From assembly GCA_916613615.1 (NCBI GenBank), contig OU744725.1:60086575-60150574 (forward strand): 64,000 bases of DNA, written 5' to 3'. Shown here piece after piece: positions 34,501-42,762 of the stretch; position 1 is the first letter of the stretch, and every line of letters starts with the position of its first letter. This stretch comes from Steromphala cineraria. Taxonomy: Eukaryota; Mollusca; Gastropoda; Trochida; Trochidae. The position numbers and the translations under genes are program-made. The notes beneath the pieces were generated by a model. It ran no database searches, was not told the origin of the DNA, and saw only the letters and a list, made by a program, of their open reading frames with translations.

Positions 34501-37211
34501 TTTCATCATTTATTTCAGTGTGTAGTTTCCAGTTCCACAGCTACAAGTCAAATGAAGGAACATTCAGTTCCCCGAACTATCCTGGCCTCTACCCGCGCAA
34601 CACCGAGTGTCACTACTTGTTCCTCGGCAAAGGCAAGGAGACTGTCAAGATTGAATTTCCTAAATTCAAGGTCGATGGAATAGCACCAAAGTGAGTATAT
34701 TTGCATGTCTTTATAATCACATGTAATAATACATCTCGAATCATTTATTCTGGGTGAGGTCGAAAGCATTCCCACTGGCTAGTGGGATAACCCTTTGGCT
34801 GAATCGGTAAAGTGTCTGAGTCTTACTTCAAAATAGACATAATAGTACCTTAATGAGTATTTGCATGTTTTTATTCTAGTTTGTATTGAAGAATCAATCA
34901 TATTTTCATGTGATCAAAAGCATTGCTACTGGATTAGCTAATGGAATAATCCTTTAACTGAATTGGTTGAGTATCTGACTCCTAAGCCAGATATCCTTGG
35001 TTTAAATCCTCCTGGATGATTTTTTGCTCCTTTTAAACATTTAAACCTGCTTGTATCATGTACGTGATATTATAAACTTGTAGAATCTGTATCAGTTACA
35101 TAATTTGACATGTTTTTGTTTATGTTGGTTTCAAGAATAAAGAAGTTTGTTATATCATTTTAAACAGGAAAAAGTTGTTAAGATATTGACATGTGTCTTG
35201 TGAATATCAGAAATTGATTATATCTATCAAGGAAAAATCCTTTTGGTAACAAAACTCTGAGGAGTGCGGGGCTGAATGAAGGATTTTATGGGTGCTTCCT
35301 CTTCCACTATTGATCTCTTTCCCTTGTAAAAATGGTCAATCTGGCCTTATGTTTCCTTATTTATGTATTACTTATTGATTTATATATTCTGATGTCTATT
35401 TCAGATGTGGTACAGGCACTCACAGCGATTATGTTTCGTTTTCAAACTTTGCGCAAGCAGAGGATCGGAAATTGCATCGGCTTTGTGGCACCATTAACAA
35501 TGGGAAAAAACAATCCATCGAATCAGATGGTCCATTTTTCAGGGTCGTCTTTAAGTCAAATGATATATACGATGACCTAGGCTTTGAAGCTTCCTATAAA
35601 TTCAAAGGAAGTGATAACCCATCTCCTACAAAACCCCTCGACGGTCATGAATATAATGGTACGTTGAATATATGGTGACATTCAATATCAAAATGAAAAA
35701 ATTTTAAATGACTTAAAATCTAGAGATGATTTGAATAAGAGCTTGCATCTTTTTTGTGCTATTGTAATTATTTGTTTTCATTTTACAGTAGAACACGGAA
35801 ATAGCGAACTCGGATATAGCGAACAATCGGATATAGTGAACAAATTTTCAAGTCCCATCCCTATATAATATCATTTAAATTATATGCGTATAGCTAAAAC
35901 CGGATATAGCGAACAGAATTCTTTGGTCCCTTATCCGAGTTCTACTGACTACATTGATTTCAACTGATTTTGTTAAATTTAGAAACTCTTAATCATGAGA
36001 TGATGAATAAATATTCATATATATATATATAGTAGATGTTGAAGCCATATACCTACTGACCTCTTAAAGTTAAAAATATTTGTTAAGAACTATCAAATAT
36101 GTTCAGTTCAGCTGTATGATTTTGTTCATTCTCATATACTACTCAAAAGAATTTAAGGAGCACCTAAATAGCTTGTATCATTTTCAACAACTCGAAGTGT
36201 TTGCCGCTCAAAAGGAAATGATTAGTTTGAAGTTTTTATCATATCCTTATATGCATTCATGACATGGAACATTTGATATTTCTGGTTCCGCCCGCATCAG
36301 TTTCAAACCCCCGTTTCAAGCCTTTTTTTTCAAGATGTTGACAAGGGTAAAAAAGGGAAATTTTGTACCGTGGTTTAGAAAAAAACATTGAAATGTGGCC
36401 TCTAAAACTGTTACTTGTTTCTGGAATTTAGAAATGAAATAAAAAATCTGCGTCATTGCAACATTTTTGCCCTAATATATAGAACAGAATTATAATTGGT
36501 CAACTTTTCCTCACATTTTTGTAGGAATATACACGTCTTTATCAATCTATTTACCTCAAGGAATATCACTTCCAATGTTAAGTGACCCTTGACAAGATTG
36601 AATCATTTTGAACATCAAAATGCTTGACAAAATTAAATGTTCCTTAGATTCTTTGAGAAGTATACATTTTTGTGTTGTAAGTATTCTCAGTTATGTTTTA
36701 GATTTTGTGTTTTCTTTTAAAGTTTCAGTTTCTTTGACGACAACATCTGACACAAACATGATTTCCAGATGCCCCGTCAACATACTCTGTCAAGTTTTAT
36801 TGTGTTACATTTTGTTTTGTCACTTTCTTCTTTAATTCATTTATTCATCCTAATTTGTAATTTTTTTTTAAATTATGTTCCTTCATCATTTGTTGAATAA
36901 TTGTTTTGTTCAATTTTGATTGACACTGTTTGTAAAGCCAATCATTTTCTTTCACCAATTTCTGTTTGATTGATTTATGTTTTTTTATTCTTAACACTTA
37001 GATATCATATGTTGTTCTCTGATCTATTGATTAAAGTATGAACTTAACAAGTTTTTTATTTCAAAATTAAAATTTTTGATTGTTTTCAGGAAATGGGCAA
37101 CCAACAGCCATTGGTATGAACACAGGTAAAGGTCAAAGGTTAGAAAGTAACCCTCATGTGACCTTTCTGCTCATGGCCTTCACCTTCATTGCTCTAGGAA
37201 GAAATCATTGA
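13399..37211 (+). CDS. Suppressor-of-lurcher-1-like protein, two CUB domains, GPI-type tail (gene span, 7 exons)
   Basis: Seven exons (13399-13552, 28084-28279, 31721-31914, 34019-34057, 34519-34690, 35405-35658, 37090-37211) splice in phase with GT/AG ends to a 376-residue protein. Residues 1-28 are a signal peptide. Residues 29-51 are acidic and tyrosine-rich. CUB1 spans about 55-180 (Cys55, 79-region, 118, 136-region) and CUB2 about 196-318, each with SPNYP and four cysteines. A Pro/Gly/Asn-rich linker follows, then a hydrophobic stretch (360-373) and a three-residue tail, typical of GPI-anchor signals. The order CUB-YSF-NFG-CUB with CHYLF and VVFKSND resembles the SOL-1 family, CUB proteins that act as auxiliary subunits of AMPA-type glutamate receptors in nematodes; whether this mollusc protein does so is unknown. 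C. elegans SOL-1 has four CUBs, so this is a shorter relative. Confidence 0.85.
13553..15896 (+). other. CUB gene intron 1, proximal part
   Basis: AT-rich intronic DNA. Frames at 13860-14162 and 14173-14361 look like chance. No transposon terminus is recognised. Confidence 0.45.
15897..16206 (+). mobile_element. TTAA-type MITE, internally deleted copy 3
   Basis: A ~310-bp family member with normal right TTAA and mutated left TTAA (TGTAA). It lacks about 60 bp that other copies carry between the CATTTAGCATTA-type and ATTCACATAAA-type landmarks. The same deletion is present in the copy at 20450. Confidence 0.9.
16207..16330 (+). mobile_element. tRNA-like SINE fragment
   Basis: TGGAGGTAGTTCAGTGATCA near 16232 resembles a tRNA 5' end with A box, and GGGTTCAAATC near 16281 resembles a B box about 50 bp later. 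The head is degraded and the anticodon stem is not convincing, so this is a SINE or tRNA pseudogene relic. Its first 69 bp are repeated in inverse orientation at 20381-20449. Confidence 0.45.
16331..17724 (+). other. CUB gene intron 1, unannotated stretch
   Basis: No exon, RNA gene or transposon end recognised. Confidence 0.45.
17725..17836. repeat. 43-bp perfect inverted repeat with 26-nt loop
   Basis: Arms 17725-17767 and 17794-17836 are exact reverse complements; the left arm starts TACAAGACAAATGTTATGG. The 26-nt A-rich spacer would form the loop of a hairpin if transcribed. It shares no sequence with the transposon families of this window. Confidence 0.95.
17918..18179. mobile_element. 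pogo-like MITE, copy with internal duplication
   Basis: Family termini with TA flanks (17916-17917 and 18180-18181). An internal segment of roughly 85 bp, including AAGTCCCCTCAAAAGCCCTA, occurs twice in tandem, making this copy longer than the others. Confidence 0.85.
18182..19359 (+). other. CUB gene intron 1, unannotated stretch
   Basis: No exon recognised. The patch 18470-18640 has higher sequence complexity than its surroundings and could be a regulatory element, which only a cross-species comparison can show. Confidence 0.4.
19407..19709 (-). pseudogene. Unidentified coding-like segment inside intron 1 (opposite strand)
   Basis: A 94-codon frame in a clearly less AT-rich island. It contains two hydrophobic stretches (MVLITAPILILI near residues 16-27 and AGIYFLLAYSIM near 62-73) separated by a polar segment, as in a multi-pass membrane protein. 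A CAG/ATG boundary at the upstream edge (near 19692) and a CTG/GTAGGG donor-like site near 19417 would make it one exon. I do not recognise the family. It could be an exon of a nested gene, a retrocopy fragment, or non-coding sequence; an overlapping minus frame (19294-19665) is also open, which lowers confidence. Confidence 0.3.
20223..20385 (-). mobile_element. TTAA-type MITE, truncated copy
   Basis: Starts with TTAAAGGGGCAGTAGCATG and follows the family for about 160 bp until a CCATTTTT stretch, where the homology stops and the inverted duplicate of the 16.2-kb block begins. Confidence 0.85.
20381..20762 (-). repeat. Inverted duplicate of 15897-16275 (MITE plus 69-bp flank)
   Basis: 20381-20449 is the reverse complement of 16207-16275 (TGGACCAACACTCTGATCAC and neighbours, equal length of 69 bp), and 20450-20762 is the reverse complement of the deleted MITE at 15897-16206, sharing its internal deletion. 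The duplicate is therefore a copied segment, not an independent transposition. Confidence 0.9.
20450..20762 (-). mobile_element. TTAA-type MITE, internally deleted copy (duplicated)
   Basis: Second member of the deleted pair; TTAA at both ends. Diverged from its partner by a modest number of substitutions and a different A/T run length. Confidence 0.9.
20763..21509 (+). other. CUB gene intron 1, unannotated stretch
   Basis: No exon or transposon end recognised. Confidence 0.45.
21510..21667 (-). mobile_element. Truncated tRNA-derived SINE
   Basis: On the minus strand from 21667: GGGGGACGTAGCTCAGTGGT, then AGAGTGTCCGCTCGTAAACG, which resembles the acceptor, D arm and anticodon arm of a tRNA (anticodon region CTCGTAA, tRNA-Thr-like). 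No T arm follows. The tail ends in a GTGATATTATTATC-type AT-rich repeat. Confidence 0.6.
21668..22209 (+). other. CUB gene intron 1, unannotated stretch
   Basis: Nothing recognised. Confidence 0.4.
22210..22460. promoter_or_regulatory. Candidate conserved non-coding element
   Basis: A ~250-bp island of high complexity within an AT-rich intron. It contains several TAAT/ATTA homeodomain-type cores, including CATTAAGTGTTCCTTAATG, an imperfect palindrome with two such cores facing each other near 22346-22364. There is no open frame. Regulatory function is inference from composition only. Confidence 0.3.
22940..23215. repeat. Direct repeat, ~82 bp, spaced 188 bp
   Basis: 22943-23024 and 23131-23214 share AGAAACACATTAAACCC and GATGACTGTGTGA-type segments with about 10% differences. 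No transposon ends are visible. Confidence 0.75.
23216..25368 (+). other. CUB gene intron 1, unannotated stretch
   Basis: No exon recognised. The patch 23380-23660 is less AT-rich but has no convincing coding frame. Confidence 0.4.
25369..25737 (-). mobile_element. TTAA-type MITE, full-length copy
   Basis: 369 bp, TTAA at both ends, inverted termini and the CCATTGGCGGCCATT landmark. It is in the orientation opposite to the copies at 6342 and 6702. Confidence 0.9.
26280..26565 (+). pseudogene. LINE 3' end (reverse-transcriptase ORF C-terminus and 3' tail)
   Basis: The frame ending at 26471 encodes the typical end of a non-LTR retrotransposon ORF2: RSFSYSDAKLWNELPKKLK followed by a KRDLKTYLF segment. 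The 3' untranslated tail contains GTAGCGCTTTGAGTGGG and ends in (ATT)n at about 26545-26558. Only the last ~60 codons remain, a normal 5'-truncated LINE insertion. The tail resembles that of the SINEs at 33538 and 48370. Confidence 0.8.
26566..27135 (+). other. CUB gene intron 1, unannotated stretch
   Basis: Nothing recognised. Confidence 0.4.
27136..27375 (+). mobile_element. Fragment of AAGAGCCACTCCGTGA element
   Basis: Begins TTTTAAAGAGCCACTCCGTGA like the element at 30012 and contains GATCGAAAATCGGACAATGA, matching in part the interior of that element. The right terminus is not visible. Confidence 0.6.
27376..28083 (+). other. CUB gene intron 1, distal end
   Basis: AT-rich. It ends with a pyrimidine tract (TTTCTTTCTTTCAG) that forms the acceptor of exon 2. 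Confidence 0.6.
28084..28279 (+). CDS. CUB gene exon 2: first half of CUB1
   Basis: Acceptor CTTTCAG, donor GTAAGT; enters in phase 1 and leaves in phase 2. Encodes residues 52-117 with IYCNKE, the CUB signature SPNYPNPYTAGVTCTYNF, and the beta-strand RVKLQFVHMDLYYEGG. Confidence 0.92.
28300..28473. mobile_element. pogo-like MITE, copy in intron 2
   Basis: 174-bp copy flanked by TA (28298-28299 and 28474-28475). It starts only 20 bp downstream of the exon 2 splice donor. Confidence 0.88.
28474..29151 (+). other. CUB gene intron 2, unannotated stretch
   Basis: Nothing recognised except a weak echo of exon 2 near 28556-28600 (GTTTGTGCACATTGACC and a GTACGAAGGAGGATT-type segment), possibly a small decayed partial duplication of the exon's 3' part. 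Confidence 0.4.
29152..29562 (+). repeat. ~415-bp dispersed repeat, copy A (TTAAAGTGACACAGAG)
   Basis: Starts TTAAAGTGACACAGAGTATC and ends near CGGTAACAGTTA. A second copy lies at 31969-32390 in the same orientation, on the other side of exon 3. The two differ by scattered substitutions and a 12-bp indel. An internal CGGTTTTCGATCAAAATCCC is shared in part with the element at 30012. Confidence 0.88.
30012..30477. mobile_element. MITE with AAGAGCCACTCCGTGA terminal repeats
   Basis: Left end TTAAAGAGCCACTCCGTGA, right end TCACGGAGTGGCTCTT: inverted termini of about 16 bp bounding a ~460-bp non-coding interior. The left end has TTAA; the right flank is CACG, so the target duplication is not intact. 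Confidence 0.8.
30478..31720 (+). other. CUB gene intron 2, distal stretch
   Basis: No exon. A higher-complexity patch at 30595-30815 contains CTGAATTAGCC, CGGCTAATAC and GTGCAATTAGCG words and may be regulatory. GGGGAGGTAATTC (30797) and AATTATCTCCC (31634) are short motifs often seen in molluscan repeats. The stretch ends with the ACCTTTTCAG acceptor of exon 3. Confidence 0.4.
31721..31914 (+). CDS. CUB gene exon 3: second half of CUB1
   Basis: Acceptor CTTTTCAG, donor GTACGT; enters in phase 2, leaves in phase 1. Encodes Cys118 (DCAGSDSVKV), YCGKKLPP and the closing strand FKALYSFVT. The length of 194 nt is not a multiple of 3, so skipping it would shift the frame. Confidence 0.92.
31969..32390 (+). 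repeat. ~415-bp dispersed repeat, copy B
   Basis: Partner of 29152-29562, same orientation, in intron 3. It contains the GCGCGCGCCACTCGAGCC landmark. Confidence 0.88.
32391..33439 (+). other. CUB gene intron 3, unannotated stretch
   Basis: No exon, RNA gene or transposon end recognised. Confidence 0.4.
33440..33519. repeat. 80-bp perfect palindrome
   Basis: Two 40-bp arms with no spacer, centred on GTATAC between 33479 and 33480. Outer ends read ATTAGACGTCATTGTGTCAG and its complement. Each arm contains GACGTC. It lies 18 bp upstream of a SINE. Confidence 0.95.
33538..33855 (+). mobile_element. tRNA-derived SINE (type 2), copy 1
   Basis: The 76-bp head GGAGCACAGTGGTGTAGTGG ... GGGTTCGAATCCCGGTGG has canonical A and B boxes and a CTC-type anticodon loop (CCTCTCACG), resembling tRNA-Glu. 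The body has TGTCCCTGGGCAAGGCACTT and CATCCACATTGCACTCAGT. The tail has GTAGCGCTTTGAGCATG and an ATTATTA end. The acceptor stem does not pair well, so it is not a functional tRNA gene. Confidence 0.88.
34019..34057 (+). CDS. CUB gene exon 4: 39-nt microexon between the CUB domains
   Basis: Acceptor TCTTTCAG, donor GTATGT, phase 1 in and out. Encodes the linker NFGITSGDPDPRGG-type segment (residues 182-195 with split ends). It could be skipped without a frame shift, but its NFG motif after the first CUB is a family hallmark. Confidence 0.85.
34253..34276. repeat. Poly-C tract, 24 nt
   Basis: Uninterrupted C run in intron 4 within a longer C/A-rich stretch. Its exact length is uncertain in any assembly. 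Confidence 0.9.
34519..34690 (+). CDS. CUB gene exon 5: first half of CUB2
   Basis: Acceptor TTATTTCAG, donor GTGAGT; enters in phase 1, leaves in phase 2. Encodes Cys196, GTFSSPNYPGLYPRNTECHY and KETVKIEFPKFKV. The exon structure mirrors exon 2, as expected if the two CUB domains arose by duplication. Confidence 0.92.
34700..35060 (+). mobile_element. Two degenerate tRNA-like segments (SINE relics)
   Basis: 34783-34835 and 34945-35022 share GGATAACCCTTTGGCTGAAT / GGAATAATCCTTTAACTGAA and a GTATCTGA(C/G)TC segment. The second also has a CCTAAGCCAG anticodon-like loop and GGTTTAAATCC, a weak B box. They look like tandem relics of a tRNA-Arg(CCT)-like SINE head. Confidence 0.4.
35405..35658 (+). 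CDS. CUB gene exon 6: second half of CUB2 and linker
   Basis: Acceptor CTATTTCAG, donor GTACGT; enters in phase 2, leaves in phase 1. Encodes CGTGTHSDYVSFSNF, RLCGTI, FFRVVFKSNDIYDDLGFEA and the Pro/Gly-rich linker up to Asn336. The SDY-x-SFSNF and VVFKSND motifs are strongly SOL-1-like. Confidence 0.93.
35786..35947. mobile_element. pogo-like MITE, copy in intron 6
   Basis: Left TA flank intact (35784-35785); the right flank is AC instead of TA and a segment near the right end is deleted, so this is an older copy. Confidence 0.85.
35948..37089 (+). other. CUB gene intron 6, unannotated stretch
   Basis: AT-rich; a short (TA)n tract at 36018-36031. It ends with the TTGTTTTCAG acceptor of exon 7. 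Confidence 0.5.
37090..37211 (+). CDS. CUB gene exon 7: C-terminal tail with GPI-type signal, and stop
   Basis: Acceptor GTTTTCAG; reads GNGQPTAIGMNTG, a polar stretch KGQRLESNPH, a hydrophobic run VTFLLMAFTFIALG and RNH, stop TGA at 37209-37211. Small residues upstream of the hydrophobic run (Ser356, Asn357, or Asn347/Gly349) are candidate attachment sites. A second donor-like site, CAG/GTAAAG at 37126, falls inside the exon. Confidence 0.82.
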
Positions 37212-40200
37212 CCTTGAACTGACCTCGAATTTCTAGAATCATGACATAACAAGAAAGTTTCATTAGGTTGGGGACCAATCTTTTCCATAAAAAGATAATG
37301 ATTTGGGTCTGTTTTCTTTATATCATATAAATTTCAATTGTACATTTCACTGGGTTACTTAGCCATTTTTTAGCTTAGTTCATCTGTTACATACTGTACA
37401 TAAGTCATTCATTCATCTGCCTTATTGTAAGTATGCCTATACTGCTTTCCTATTAACTTATAATTTATTGATAAAAAAAATTCTTTAATATGCTGACTAT
37501 TGTGTTTACATTGAATTGAATTAAAATATGATGTTAAGAATTTTTGAATGTATTATATGTGTATATTTAATTCATTATTGATTCTTTAGACTAACAAGTC
37601 GATCAATTATGACCTTTATTTAGTTGTCATATTAGTCATTCTTTCAATTAGCTTCTTATCAAAATTATTATCATTGTAGATAAAAGACAATCATAAATCA
37701 ATCACTAAAATCACGTTTAAACATTTCAACATGAAATTGACTGCAGAAAACAGAATTTTTTTGCTTGCTGTCATTTACTTTGTGGAGTAGACTTGATATA
37801 CTGATTGTGTTTGAACTGTACAATGATTTTAATGGCAGTTATGTGCTATTAATGAAATATGAAAATTATTTCCAATTTGAAATGTCCCCTGCAAAAAGCC
37901 AATACTGCTGCCAATTGCACCAGTGTGTTTGTTCACGAAATGATTGTATTACCCATCCAATGTTATATACATACACATCTTGTTCAGTCTCTCAACCAAT
38001 GAGAATGAACTCCCGGGTCACATGACAGCTGACCTGCGCTGTGATTGGTTGAAAGTTGTCAGTGATACAAGTGATACACCACAAACTTGCCTTACTATCA
38101 CAAGGTGTGAGAAGAGGGTTCGTAAAGAGTGTTGAAGATTATCGTCACCAGTGGACGTCTTACATTACACTGAAATATTAAGAAGTCATTTTTTCCTTTT
38201 AAATTAAATTTTAGTAACACGAAATACACAAAAAAGGATTTGAGACGACCCTTTGTGAACCATTTGTACATAATTACGTTTATGTTAATACCATGCAATT
38301 ATGATTCAAGGTAATGTTGTGAACAGAAATATAGATATGGGGAGAATTATGTAATTTGATTGTGAAGGGAATTTAAAATATCTTTTGTCTTAGCTTGGTT
38401 TTAGTGTACTGTTACTAGATTAGATTTGGTCATTGGTGATAATGACTTGAAAAAAACAACAAAAAGAAATTTAGTTGTGAATGTATAGTTGTTGAATTCG
38501 TGGCTTAAGTCTTCAAAAGGTGGCAAAACAAAATCATAGTTATGATTCATCATCACTACGGTTGAATTATTCATCATCCTTTTCAGATTAAATTTCACAG
38601 TTCTGTTTACTAGGTCCAAAAGTGATATATTATGTTTACTTACATGATAAGTAAATGAAGTATTTAGCTATAACCTGCTTACAAGAAGTGAATTTTTGAT
38701 TTGTTTAAAATAATTTAAACAAATAATATCATGCAGCTGATATAGAGTTTTACATTTGAAAAATGTGATGCTTGTTTATTAATATTGATATTGATAATAT
38801 TAATCTTATAAATTTAACATTGAGAAGTAAAAATGAAGAAATTTGAATTGTTCGTATCAATTAGGATATTTTCACAATTTTTCTCATGTTCAAACTTTAA
38901 AAATTACAAAACATTGTGCTTATGACAATATATTTGACAGGTAAGACTTTCTGCATAAAATCATGAAGATAAACAATTGCCTACAAATATTGAAATAACA
39001 AAACAAAAAAAATCAATATTTGACTTTGTATGAAAGTCACCAATCAAGGATATTGTTGCATTAAGTCTCACATCGAATTTGCTCTATGGATAGCTTAGGG
39101 CGCAAAATTTCAACAGAAAACTGCTCATGAGAGAAATGTCTCTTGAAAAGTTTTAATAAAAGAAACATGAGGCCTGTGCAGTTATATTGATAAAACAGTG
39201 CTTTCAATATTAATATTTTCTGTCCTATTGCAATATATCCAAAAAAGTCTGAAAATATACTACCATGCAAAAAAATGACACACCTCTGTTGCATTTATCA
39301 TATGTTACATTTATTTCAAGATTTTGAGGTTGTATTTGAGAAATAAAAACCTCAGGCGATAAACCATCACATGAAGAATAATTTAAAGCGCTTTTTGATT
39401 TTTGTTAAAAGAAATTTCATGTGAATAAATTGTTACAATATTATTTTGATTTTACAAAAAACACATTCAATTTGGAAATCTTTAAATGTGTCTATGTTTT
39501 CACACATTTACTACAACAAATCATTTGTTCAAATAACTGCAAATATGGGTTATTACAAACATGCAGCACATGTCTTGTTTTGGGGAATGTGGTATGTACT
39601 TTCTTTTGCCTGGTAGTATATTTTAAAGACCATTTAAGTAGAAGTTGTAGCTCCGCCTAAATACTAAAGAAATGTTCTTAGGCATGTGATGGACTCCAAT
39701 AATGGTGGGTGAATGGGAAAGATGTATATATATACCAATTCTTTCCAGGATTTCATAAATAACACATTTGTTGATGCTTTTATGTAATTACATTATTCTC
39801 AACATGTTTTTTTACAAAAAACAACAACTATAAAAACAATATTCACTATTATGAAAGCATGTCAATATTTGTATATATGTGAAATATCGAAAAACGAATA
39901 CTCATTCAATGAAAAAGAAGAGACTTCATTTGTTAGGACACTCAGATTGAAGATAAATGGAATATTGTAGCAAGTTGCAAATGTTAATCTAAAATCATTT
40001 TTTGATTTAAGTAATAAACACAGAAATTTATCCAGCAATACAAATCACAAACTGTGTTTGTAGGGAATAATTAATTGTTTTTCATATCCATGAAAACTCT
40101 TCTTATCTGAGTGTTCCTTAATAAAATGAGATCCACTGTTTATAACCTTGCTTGTTGATCCAGAATGTTGTGTAATGACAAAATACCTCCATGTCGAGAA

Positions 40201-40333
40201 TACAGTGGTTGTTTATTGTTTATTGTTTGCTTTAGCCCTGTTGTTCAACTATTTGTATCATGTAGATAGTCTCCCTCTAAGTAATATCACAATTATGTTT
40301 TATGATTATGAATATAACCATTCATACATTCAG
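37212..40333. other. 3' untranslated region and intergenic DNA downstream of the CUB gene
   Basis: No further exon seen. An ATTAAA at 37520 is the nearest plausible polyadenylation hexamer, unverified. The remainder is AT-rich with short chance frames. Confidence 0.4.
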
Positions 40334-40675
40334 TTAAAGGAGCAGTAGCACGTTTTAAGAGGGAATAGTTAATGACAGGAAAATTAAAATAAATGGTTCC
40401 GATTGCAAGACAATGTATTTGAAGCAGAAATACATAAAATATACAATTAAAGTTCAGTCATGCAATTCCTTTTTATTACACAAAATGAATTGGAAGTTGT
40501 TCACACAAAAATAGCCGCCATTAGACTTTATGTGAACTTGTTCTTGACTATGAATGATTGGTTTGTTAAATGACATTTTTGACACTTCCAAAATTATACA
40601 TTTAGCATTAATGTACAATTATCAGTGAAAAAATGAAAAATAAGATTTTAAGAAAATTTGCTACTGCCCCTTTAA
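40334..40675 (+). mobile_element. TTAA-type MITE, copy
   Basis: 342 bp, TTAA at both ends; the left terminus has one change (AGGAGCAG). More diverged than the other copies. Confidence 0.88.
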
Positions 40676-41838
40676 AGCCTTTGTCATTTAGTGTCATAAA
40701 CTTTAATTTATATTTTGACATAGTTTTTATTTCTTTTAACTCTTTTGAATATTAAAATGTTACTTTTATTCTTTGCAATCAAGCAGCGAATTGTATATTA
40801 TATATCACGATACATGAAATACCTTTAATTATAAATAATAAGACGTTTTATTCATATTTTGTAGCTTCATTTAGGAAGTAGAAAAATAGAAAGCCATTAA
40901 GATGAACTCTACATTCATAGAATTTCTGGATAACCTTCATAGAAATGATTCTCAAAAAATGGTACAAGCTTAATAGAAAATGTAGTAGTGGCTATTTTCA
41001 ACTCAATCGAAAAAGGCTCAAACTCATTATGATCATCATTTTGATAAACACATTTCAAAATCATATTATTGTTAGATTCATGTCACAAAAAGCAGGTAGA
41101 CATTTATGTAGGTGTTCAAAATGTAACAACTTACGTGCAAAATTATTTCTGTAAGTACGAAAGTCACAATTTCATAAATAATGCACATAGATAAGACAAA
41201 CTTAGCATTTGCATGATTTATCACTAAGTCAGATGACAGTTTTGAAATATGTTGCAGTTTTCAATAGATGTGTCAATAAAATAGTAGTGAAATGAAAACT
41301 ATTTTCACTTGTCAAACTCCTGTAAATATGTAAACACAACAGGATAGCACAGTTACCGTACATGGAATGTTTACAGAAAAACCTCCTTCCCTCAGTAAAT
41401 GTATATATGTATACTGAATATATCTTCAATTCCATGCATAGTATATGCTGCAAAGGAGAATAAAATTTTCTATTTCTGTACAAACAATAAGAGTCCTGTT
41501 TTTTGTTAAATTGTGAAATGCTGTTATGTTGAATGTCTGAAATAGTCTGCATGTGGTTCATCCTTAAAAATAAAACTGAAGCATAAAAGATGTACAGAAT
41601 GAAGAAAATACAAATAACTGGTTATGCATTAAGTAAAGCTTAATGTTTTCTGAAAAATGTATCAATTCGATGAACTATTGGCCAAGGGGGAGGTCTTTAG
41701 CCCGACCACGCAGCTGTTTCCAATTGCAGGGGCATTCTGTGACGGAAAAAGCCAGAGGGAGAGGTCCTTCTCTGTCTTATATACCGAATTATTATATGAT
41801 TGGCAGTGAAATACCGAGATCTATCAATGAAAGTAAAC
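40676..41838. other. Unannotated intergenic DNA
   Basis: No gene recognised. 41680-41775 is a less AT-rich patch without an identifiable frame. Confidence 0.4.
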
Positions 41839-42107
41839 CGTGTTATCAGTCACTAGTGACAATAACAATGGAACCTGTTATCATTCACTAGTGACAATAA
41901 CAATGGAACCTGTTATCAGTCACTAGTGACAATAACAATGGAACCTGTTATCAGTCACTAGTGACAATAACAATGGAACCTGTTATCAGTCACTAGTGAC
42001 AATAACAATGGAACCTGTTATCAGTCACTAGTGACAATAACAATGGAACCTGTTATCAGTCACTAGTGACAATAACAATGGAACCTGTTGTCAGTCACTA
42101 GTGGCTG
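41839..42107. repeat. 35-bp minisatellite with palindromic core, about 7-8 units
   Basis: Unit of 35 bp: CAGTCACTAGTGACAATAAC followed by AATGGAACCTGTTAT. Every unit carries the perfect 12-bp palindrome GTCACTAGTGAC (at 41850, 41885 in variant form, 41920, and so on). Units are nearly identical; the last ones carry one or two changes. Confidence 0.95.
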
Positions 42108-42504
42108 ATAACAACAATGACCTGACGTCATTGAACAATGCTCTGACGCAATGACACCCTCCTGAGACAGAAAATATAAACTTTCTTCCTCATTCAATGA
42201 GATAAACATGGTATTTGTCAAGAAAACACAAATATCCTCTAAATATATCACAGATTTTAATTTCTAGATCACTCTCCTAGTCCTGTTATAAATTGAAATG
42301 AATCACCCATAAAATCATGCTTCAATCATTCAAGTCGAAGGTTTGAAAGGACTTAACTCACTTAAGTCATCTCATTTCATCAAGCCGTTGTGGAATAACA
42401 GTTTGGTTTAGTGCAGCAGCACTCAGGTTTTGAGTTTGAGACGCTCTGTAACCATAAACATTTGCATATTGGTTTTTGACTTTGGAGTAATTTTTGGAAA
42501 GACT
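42108..42504. other. Unannotated intergenic DNA
   Basis: Nothing recognised except CTGACGTCATTG near 42122 next to the minisatellite. Confidence 0.4.
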
Positions 42505-42762
42505 ATTTTTATTATGCCCCCGAATCAGAGATTCGGGGGGTATATTGTTTTTCACCTGTCCGTCTGTCCGTTTGTCCACAAAAACTTTAACCTTGGTCAT
42601 AACTTTTGATTGGTCAGAGCTAGGTCTTTGATACTTGACATATGGATCCCTTGTGATGAGACCTTTCAGATGACACCATGACATTTGACCTTGTGACCTT
42701 GACCTTGACACAGCGAGCAGGATGCATCCGGGGGCATTCGTGTTTCAAAAACACATCTTGTT
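42505..42762 (+). mobile_element. Short Helitron-like/CCGT element with hairpin ends
   Basis: Opens with TTATGCCCCCGAATCAGAG and the hairpin CCCCCGAATC-AGA-GATTCGGGGG (42516-42538). It then has TGTCCGTCTGTCCG repeats, ACTTTAACCTTGGTCATAAC, and near the end the hairpin GTGTTT-CA-AAAACAC followed by ATCTTG. The end structure suggests a non-autonomous Helitron-type element. This repeat type is frequent in bivalve DNA. Confidence 0.6.

Noticed and set aside
41839..42107. CRISPR array (regular 35-bp repeats)
   Set aside because: Repeats follow each other directly without unique spacers, and the genome is eukaryotic. It is a minisatellite.
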